From positions 4,660,457 to 4,724,456 of the forward strand of contig OZ024742.1 in assembly GCA_964016885.1 (NCBI GenBank): a stretch of 64,000 nt of DNA. Reading direction: 5' to 3'. Position numbers and translations under genes: made by a program. Positions 58,516 to 64,000 of the stretch are shown here, piece by piece. Each line of letters opens with the position of its first letter. Positions within the stretch are counted from its first letter, which is position 1. The DNA comes from Eledone cirrhosa. Lineage: Eukaryota; Mollusca; Cephalopoda; Octopoda; Eledonidae. The notes beneath the pieces were generated by a model. That model did no database searches, was not told the DNA's origin, and worked only from the letters and a program-made list of their open reading frames with translations.

Positions 58516-59210
58516 GCAGAGGACTTGCCGAATTTCTCGAATGTCAGACGCGTTGTTTTACAGCTTTTGAGTTCTGAGATCTAATCCTGCCTAGGCATAT
58601 CGATTTCAGAAAGACCCATATTTAATCTGGAGAATTAGTTTGTGTTATTATTTATAAATATGTTTAAATAGTTTTTAAAAGAAAAGAAAACAAAAGCAAA
58701 TATTTCTTGCTTGTTGAACATTTTTTTAAAATCGTATATTTTTTGTTACTTTATTATAAGACTTGTGAACAATAGACACGTCTGAGAAAATTAATGCTAA
58801 TTCATAGGCAGAGAAAACAAATTGTTGTGAAGAAAAAACAAGAAGAGACTTACTTTAAACAACATTCATATAGGTTTCTAAAATATCAGGAAAAAACTCC
58901 GACTAATTATTGGACATTGATGAAAGCAGCTAAATTTAATGTAGTATATTTGAAAATAGCTGCCACGAAATAATGAATCCCATTGTTCTTCAAAATGTTC
59001 TAAACTTTTGCAAAACATGCAAACCAAATCTTAAAAGAATTAAATAGAAAGCAAATACACATTCAGCAGTGACTGATTATTTGTATATTTTTACGGGAAA
59101 TATTTTGAATATTGTGAAAATATAAACAATAAATCTTAACGAGGGAGACTCTTATATGTGGTCGATCCAATTGCTAGAAATAGCTCCCAAATTTTCACGA
59201 AACACACTAT
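58516..59210. other. Gene-free AT-rich stretch
   Basis: 58,555-58,600 has a weak tRNA-head-like 'gttctgagatctaatcctgc' that may be a further SINE scrap. The rest is featureless. Confidence 0.45.
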
Positions 59211-59335
59211 CTAGTGTAACACATAATCTAATGTAACACAGAATCTAATGTAACACATAATCTAGTATAACACAGAGTCTAATGTAACACTGTCTAGTGT
59301 AACACAGAGTTTAATGGAACACACGATCCAGTGTA
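59211..59335 (+). repeat. 17-bp degenerate minisatellite
   Basis: 'tgtaacacataatctaa' units start at 59,215, 59,232 and 59,249 (17-base steps) and then drift with indels to 59,335. Confidence 0.85.
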
Positions 59336-59930
59336 ATAAAAAAAAAGGTAGGAACTGTTGGATAATGTATTTCGAGATAACCCACTGTATCTCTAAAAGA
59401 AATAAAGACAAGGTTGCCACGGCTGGAATGTCATTAAACATATGTCTAAAGTAAATTTTGTAGCTCGGCCTTCTGTTGTTTTAATGTATACATATATATA
59501 TATGCAGGTGAATTGAAGGATGTGTAACTCTGATATACAGATTGTTTATTATTAGGATGTATAAACTTGACATAACTATTATCATCTTATATTCTCTCAA
59601 ATAATCACATTTGATTATATTTCTCTATCCCGTTTTCTCCCCCTATATTTATAATATTTTTGTTTGAAAAGATTGGCTTTTTTTACATTGTGTTTTCCCC
59701 TCCTAATACTTGCTTATATTTCTTTATATATTCTCTATATATTTTATATATATATTTTTTATCTTTATTCTTATTTTCACTTTTATCCTCCTTTATATTT
59801 TACCTTATTCTTACTTTTATACCTTATTATAGTGTAATCTTCCCCATGCCTTATTATACATTATTAATTATAGATTATTATTATTACTCTTTTTCCATTT
59901 CTAATTATCTCCTCCATTATATATATATTG
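59336..59930. other. AT- and pyrimidine-rich stretch
   Basis: 59,640-59,920 is strongly T/C-rich with TATA runs. The Phe/Leu/Tyr/Ser frame over it is a composition artefact. Confidence 0.5.
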
Positions 59931-59939
59931 TATGCCTTT

Positions 59940-60275
59940 TGTGTGTGTGTAGCCTCTGCACACCCTCTGCACCCTACTATCGACGCCACCCCATCTATGG
60001 CTCAACTAACCACTCGACTCCCGGGAATGAATATGACCACAGCTAGTAAACAAGGACCCAAACCCCACCCTCCCGCACCAAAATTAGACTTATCGTCCCC
60101 TGCTTTTGCTCTTTACTCTCTTTACGCTTTGTTCTTGAATGTTTGGTTGGTAGAGTCCATAACACCAATCAAACCCCTTTTATAGCTCTGACGAATCCTA
60201 CGGTTACGTAAGGAAGAAACATTGTAAGCCAATAAAAATCTTTTGATGTTGTAGACGCTCTTGTGTTCTTTATCA
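59940..60275 (+). mobile_element. Possible terminal region of an unidentified retroelement
   Basis: After a long pyrimidine tract and (GT)n, the sequence becomes GC-richer ('ccctctgcaccctactatcg', 'aaccccaccctcccgcacc'). It ends in a hairpin region 'tctgacgaatcctacggtta' followed by CGTAAGGAAGAAACATTG, then 'gacgctcttgtgttcttta' and an AT tract. Pyrimidine tract, CTGANGA...GAAAC hairpin and (AT)n follow the same plan as the PLE 3' ends in this window. No sequence match ties it to them. Low confidence. Confidence 0.3.
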
Positions 60276-60276
60276 T

Positions 60277-60322
<46 letters not shown>
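60275..60322. repeat. (AT)n microsatellite
   Basis: AT dinucleotides with one AA interruption. Confidence 0.93.
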
Positions 60323-60324
<2 letters not shown>

Positions 60325-60845
60325 GTATTTGGGTCTATGCTTACGCCCGTGCTTGTATTTATGCCGCGTAACTTAATGATTCGGCAAAAGAGATATCGAT
60401 TAAATAACTACCAAGCATGGGAAAAAATATGTTCTACAAACGATATGATCGTCTACATTCTTTAAAGCTAGTTCACCAGCATGGTCGCAGACTAATGACT
60501 GAAAACAGCAACTGAGTATAAAATAGATAAATATAACCTACTTCTCTATCTCTGATATTTTCCTTCGCCTTGAATTAGTTTCTATGACATAAATTTTCCA
60601 AGCTGAGATTTATATATTATTGGACGCCATTTATTACTATATAAATCAATTACTGTCAAGTAATATGACAGTAGAAATGTTAACAAGATATATGAAATAG
60701 TATATTACATTTCACTCTCCTCACAGCGTTTATTCTGCTTCAAAAATATTTTCTTTTATCCGTCACTGCACACCACAGAGATTCTGTGAAGGAATGGAAT
60801 TACAAGTGAACCTGTTAATTTATTATGTTAAAGCTGGTGTAGATT
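60323..60845. other. Gene-free AT-rich stretch
   Basis: No repeat boxes or coding signal recognised. Confidence 0.5.
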
Positions 60846-60987
60846 TCGTGTAAAACGCAGCACGCCCATCTGTACGGGTTCAAATTTCGTTGAAAGTGCT
60901 GTGTTTCACTCAAGCCTTTGCTTATTACTGGTTCATACCAATCCGTCAACGGCCCCACCAACAATAAGTGTCTAACATCATGTGTAG

Positions 60988-61230
60988 CGTCGACTTGGCT
61001 GGTTGGGACACGCAACACGACTCCCAAGTGAGAACATGCTAACATGTATTGGTAACCATACGGAAAGAGGCGAATAGGACGTCCCAAGATGAATTGGCAG
61101 TAGACAGACAATCGACAGAGACCTGAAACCCGTCAACAAAAGCTGAAACAATATATTGGTAGATACGACTGACCATGATCATTGAAGCACTTTGGCTACC
61201 TCATGCATCTCAGAACGCGGGAGTTTCTAA
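60988..61230 (+). pseudogene. LINE ORF2 C-terminal remnant
   Basis: The frame from CGT 60,988 to TAA 61,228 is 81 codons in one frame with four internal stops. It reads RRLGWLGHATRLPSENML, then 'NHTERGE', a stop, 'DVPR', 'IGSRQTIDRDLKPVN' and, after two further stops, TLATSCISERGSF. The order 'R.L.WLGH..R.P...L ... G...GRP...W...I..DL ... WR.L...C..ERG' is the C-terminal end of ORF2 in RTE/BovB- or jockey-like LINEs. Three of the stops are TGA where Trp or Arg is expected. The minus-strand frame over the same bases is a shadow. Confidence 0.72.
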
Positions 61231-61448
61231 ATCTAACTCTAAAGTTCATACCCATCTTTGTTTATGTTTAGTGTCACCATTTTTGGAACGAATAATCGTC
61301 GTTGTATTAAATTAAATAATCTGCAATACGAAATATGTCGGCGTGATTTCATATCATTTGCATGTCAAAAATGTGTTTTCTCTTTTCATACATCAGTACA
61401 CGTTGATGGATACATTAAGAAACATACGCATGCGCTCACATACTTACA
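61231..61448. other. Unassigned spacer with weak ORF
   Basis: A 64-codon plus frame (61,258-61,452) contains IKLNNLQYEICRRDF and FACQKCVFSFHTSVHVDGYIKKH. The Cys/His spacing is loosely zinc-finger-like (CxxC...H...H), but there is one finger at most and no linker. It may be chance. Confidence 0.25.
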
Positions 61449-61472
61449 CTAGCAGAAAACCGCCTGGAGTAT
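61449..61472 (-). mobile_element. Solo Helitron 3' end, minus strand
   Basis: CTAGCAGAAAACCGCC at about 61,449 is the reverse complement of GGCGGTTTTCTGCTAG, the hairpin arm and CTAG end seen in H2. An A precedes it on the plus strand, so the outer T is correct on the minus strand. The hairpin's second arm is not intact, and the remaining length of the element is unknown. Confidence 0.5.
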
Positions 61473-62030
61473 ATTATTTTTCTGATGATAAACAAATAAG
61501 ATACAAACAGTAAAATCAATGTATGAGCAAGTAAAACGAAATATAAATATATATTTCTAATGGCTGACATTTTGATTATTTTTTTATGAAATATTAATTT
61601 ATGGCATATTAATTAGGGATTAAATGAGGAGATTGCGAGTTAGTTGCTTTCTAATTAATATATCACTTATTGCTTCATTTATCAAATAAATTATACATTT
61701 TTTTACACTTGTCAAATACTTGCTGATGTTTAAACGTAATATTAGTTATAATTACTTTTTCTTTCAAAGACAGATTTATCAGAATAAAAATGCGTAATTT
61801 TTTCTTGTTTTTATAAGTACTCTTGTTTCTTGTTTACTTCAGGGAATAGATGAGTCATTTAAAAGTTAACTTCACAATTATGAGGTATCAGGTTTGATAC
61901 GATCCCACTGTGTGACTTCTCAGCTGAATAAGTTTTATTATAGCCCTGCATTGACCCAAGCAATTTAAGTGAAATTGGGTAGATGGAACTGTGTGGTCAC
62001 CCGTGTAATAGATTATACATGTATCTCAAA
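61473..62030. other. Gene-free AT-rich stretch
   Basis: Nothing recognisable beyond AT-rich sequence. Confidence 0.5.
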
Positions 62031-62034
62031 AGTG

Positions 62035-62205
62035 ACCAATTGGCAGAGTCGTTAGAACGTTGGATAGAATATTTGTGATATTCGTTCTGACTCTCTGCAT
62101 TCTGTGTTGAAATCCCTCCGAGGTCAAATTTATCTTTCATCCTTTCGAGGTGCATAAAATATGTACTAAACGCTCTGATAATTCCGTCAACCCACTGGCA
62201 TAGAC
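62035..62205 (+). mobile_element. tRNA-SINE, plus strand
   Basis: Head ATTGGCAGAGTCGTTAGAAC, B-box-like TGTTGAAATCCCTCCGAGG and core 'ctttcatcctttcgaggtgc'. It faces the next SINE tail-to-tail. Confidence 0.8.
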
Positions 62206-62335
62206 TGATACTTTAATTTATCGACTCTGAAAGATAAGTTATTTGATCAAGGCGAGATTTGAACTCAGAACACAGCGAACCAGAAAAAATATTGCAGCAC
62301 ACTTTGTCCTACACTCTAATGATTCTGCCAGCTGG
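62206..62335 (-). mobile_element. tRNA-SINE, minus strand
   Basis: 'tactttaatttatcgactc', 'gaaagataagttatttgatc', the B-box complement GAGATTTGAACTCAGAAC and head complement 'ctctaatgattctgccagc'. Together with the previous entry it forms an inverted SINE pair of about 300 bases. Confidence 0.8.
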
Positions 62336-62409
62336 AGTGTTGCATCAAGTCACGAAAACATTCTTGGAAATTTATAATGATTTCGAATTTATGCACAAAA
62401 CTAATTATT

Positions 62410-62585
62410 TTCCAGGGGAGTGAGGATAAGTCGATTAAATTGGCCCCACTATTTGATACTATATGTTATTGACCTCAAAAATATGAAAGGCAAAGTTAAG
62501 CTAGGGGTGATTTGAACTCATAACATAAAGGGGCTGTAAAAAATGCCATATTCCATTTTGTTCGACGTTCTAACAGTTTTGGCAA
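62410..62585 (-). mobile_element. tRNA-SINE, minus strand, diverged
   Basis: 'agtcgattaaattggcccca', 'atgaaaggcaaagttaagct', GTGATTTGAACTCATAAC and the head complement 'gttctaacagttttggcaa'. Confidence 0.78.
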
Positions 62586-62690
62586 TCTTACGGGGTCGAT
62601 ATAATGAAGTACCAGTAACGCACTGCAGTCAATTTAATCGACTCTCTTCTCCCGTAAAGTTGTTGGACTTCTGTCTAAACCAGAAACCAT
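62586..62690 (+). mobile_element. SINE 3' part, plus strand
   Basis: 'cttacggggtcgatataatg', 'agtaccagtaacgcactgc', 'gtcaatttaatcgactctc' and 'ggacttctgtctaaacc' form the downstream half of the family, without a tRNA head. Confidence 0.75.
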
Positions 62691-63100
62691 TAATATCAAA
62701 ATCTGTCTAGCTATTGCAGCAAACAAGTCTTCACAGTTTTATTGCATTAATAATTATCTCCTCTTGTTAATGAATTTAGACGATACAAATATGTTTCTTG
62801 TAGAATGTAATTATCTCTCTCTCCACTTAATATGTCCTCATGCGACTAGACGTATACTAGATGCTTCTAATATTATCTCTCTGTTAAAAGATGTAAACTC
62901 ATGTTGGCACATGATTTTAAGAACGTGAGTTCGAAATCTTGTGATGCGTTGTAAACCTGTAATTCAAAAGGTCAGTCTTCTCAAACATAATGTCACACTG
63001 AATCTCCCTGAGAACTACGTTAAGGATGCACGGGTTTGTGGAATTCTCAGTTACTTGCACACTTTTTTCATGATCTGATTTCTTAGTACCACGTTTACCA
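62691..63100. other. Gene-free stretch
   Basis: No repeat boxes or coding signal recognised. Confidence 0.5.
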
Positions 63101-63131
63101 TAATGTTAGCAGCAGTAGCTCCAAGGCTGGT

Positions 63132-63340
63132 TTTCAGATTAGCATTGAAAAAACCAAACTGTTGCTTATTGGGATTGGTGGGAGGTAACAGTAACCAGTT
63201 CAGCCGGAGTGCCAAATTCTGGAGATGGTTGACACCTTCACATAGCTGGGAAGTGTCCTCCCTAAAGACAGCAACTCAAGAATTAATGCAGAAAAAAGTG
63301 CAAAGCTGCAGCAGACTTTCAGTGTCTGAAGCCTGTATGA
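63132..63340 (+). pseudogene. LINE reverse transcriptase fragment
   Basis: The informative frame starts TTT at 63,132 and reads FQISIEKTKLLLIGIGGR, two stops, PVQPECQILEMVDTFT, a stop, then LGSVLPKDSNSRINAEKSAK. This is the 'gL.IN..KT..l..g ... F.YLGS.ls.D......I..RI..A' segment just after the RT palm in LINE ORF2, with the Tyr of YLGS replaced by a stop. The unbroken 83-codon ATG frame over the same bases (63,103) is a shadow. Confidence 0.7.
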
Positions 63341-63859
63341 ACAAATTCCTCTGATAACCAAAGTACAAAGCTCCTCCTGTGTAAATCAATCGTTGTTCCA
63401 ACAGCTACTAAACAGTTTCGACACTTGGAAAAATAATTGTAGAATCTATAGAACTGCAGATAACTTTTATAGATATTGACTTAGGCCAATACTTATGATT
63501 TCCTCATGTGACAACATCAGAAATGAGAAGGTCATGGAAAGGGCATGGTCCAGTAATCAACAGGATACCTTCTCTCTATCCCGGCGAAATATGTTCGATT
63601 ATGTGCTAAGCATGACGGGTGGGGCCTGTCGAATGGAAGCCAGAAGGACCTAGGAGGAAAGGCGAATGTACCAAGAGCTGGGTTAAGGTCTGTGGAGGAA
63701 GGCTGGAAGACTTTGAGGAATGGGAATTATTTGTCACTCAGTGCTTCATAAGGAACACAAGGGCCGAAAAAAGAAACATATAATATTGAGGGCTCCACTA
63801 CAAATATGTTAGTTCTGTACTTATAAATCTAGAACTTAAAATTAATCTTTGCGCATCTC
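63341..63859. other. Possible further LINE remnant, unassigned
   Basis: 63,500-63,780 is GC-richer than the surroundings ('gatgggtggggcctgtcg'-like, 'gaaggacctaggaggaaagg') and purine-rich. It could be decayed coding sequence continuing the LINE fragment, but I cannot match motifs. Confidence 0.3.
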
Positions 63860-63867
63860 TCTCTCTC

Positions 63868-63869
63868 GC

Positions 63870-63948
<79 letters not shown>
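63868..63948. repeat. (AT)n-(AG)n microsatellite
   Basis: AT dinucleotides pass directly into AG dinucleotides, with a short CT tract (about 63,858) in front. Confidence 0.95.
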
Positions 63949-63951
<3 letters not shown>

Positions 63952-64000
63952 GAAGTTGGAAATAACACGGAAAATATATTTAAGGGTCAGTTTTTCTTTT

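Noticed and set aside
60188..60234. Functional hammerhead ribozyme at the CTGACGA...GAAAC hairpin
   Set aside because: Stem II has an A/A mismatch at its base, no stem I partner was found, and stem III is not placed correctly. It is kept only as a layout similarity.
60815..61111. 98-residue minus-strand ORF as a gene
   Set aside because: It lies antisense to the recognisable LINE C-terminus and has no family features of its own.
61258..61452. C2H2 zinc-finger gene
   Set aside because: Only one loosely spaced Cys/His set is present, without the TGEKP linker or tandem fingers. I list it only as a weak ORF.
63103..63354. 83-residue ORF starting MLAAVAPRL as a host gene, possibly mitochondrial-targeted
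   Set aside because: A different frame of the same bases reads as LINE RT sequence with stops, so the open frame is a shadow.

Overview
The window reads as a piece of a large, repeat-rich, AT-rich animal genome, most likely a cephalopod and probably an octopus. The main evidence is the many copies of tRNA-derived SINEs with the internal block 'ttatcgaccccgtaaggatg / gaaaggcaaagttaacctcgg', which match the octopus and squid OR/OK-type SINEs. Molluscan-type Helitrons (3' end GCAACGCCGGGC...CTGCTAGT), Penelope-like elements and LINE remnants agree with this. I found no host protein-coding gene, tRNA or rRNA that I can defend. Every coding signal belongs to a mobile element, and most are broken.

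Region 1 (1-34,294) is one uninterrupted tandem array of a 22-bp unit, about 1,560 copies, which runs off the left edge. It is not monotonous. Variant units occur in ordered strings that are copied at several scales (1.80, 3.26, 3.8 and 4.4 kb). The largest is a block of about 6 kb whose second copy lies 17,864 bp away, exactly 812 units. The consensus plus strand contains no C, so the strands are extremely asymmetric. No transposon interrupts the array, and its right edge is degenerate.

Region 2 (34.3-41.7 kb) switches abruptly to mobile-element mosaic. It holds a SINE with a perfect 18-bp target-site duplication, a degenerate 64-bp minisatellite, and two head-to-tail copies of a non-LTR element with an endonuclease-like C-terminus and CATA-repeat tails. 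A tandem trimer of SINEs shares one 11-bp junction, and two long palindromic foldback sequences follow.

Region 3 (41.7-49.4 kb) holds two related Penelope-like elements (PLEs) on the minus strand. Copy B (45.9-49.3 kb) keeps a 402-codon reverse transcriptase and a GIY-YIG endonuclease with one stop. Copy A (41.7-44.6 kb) is 5'-truncated and bracketed by inverted copies of its own 3' UTR, which carries a hammerhead-ribozyme-like motif. All outer ends abut (TA)n tracts. A further inverted repeat separates the two copies.

Region 4 (49.4-64.0 kb) holds non-autonomous Helitrons (one inserted exactly at the edge of another), a SINE family with an unusual shared 3' body, a mariner-type transposase remnant, two LINE ORF2 remnants, many SINE fragments and microsatellites. 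The elements work together only in the mobile-element sense: PLE and LINE enzymes could have mobilised themselves and, for LINEs, the SINEs.
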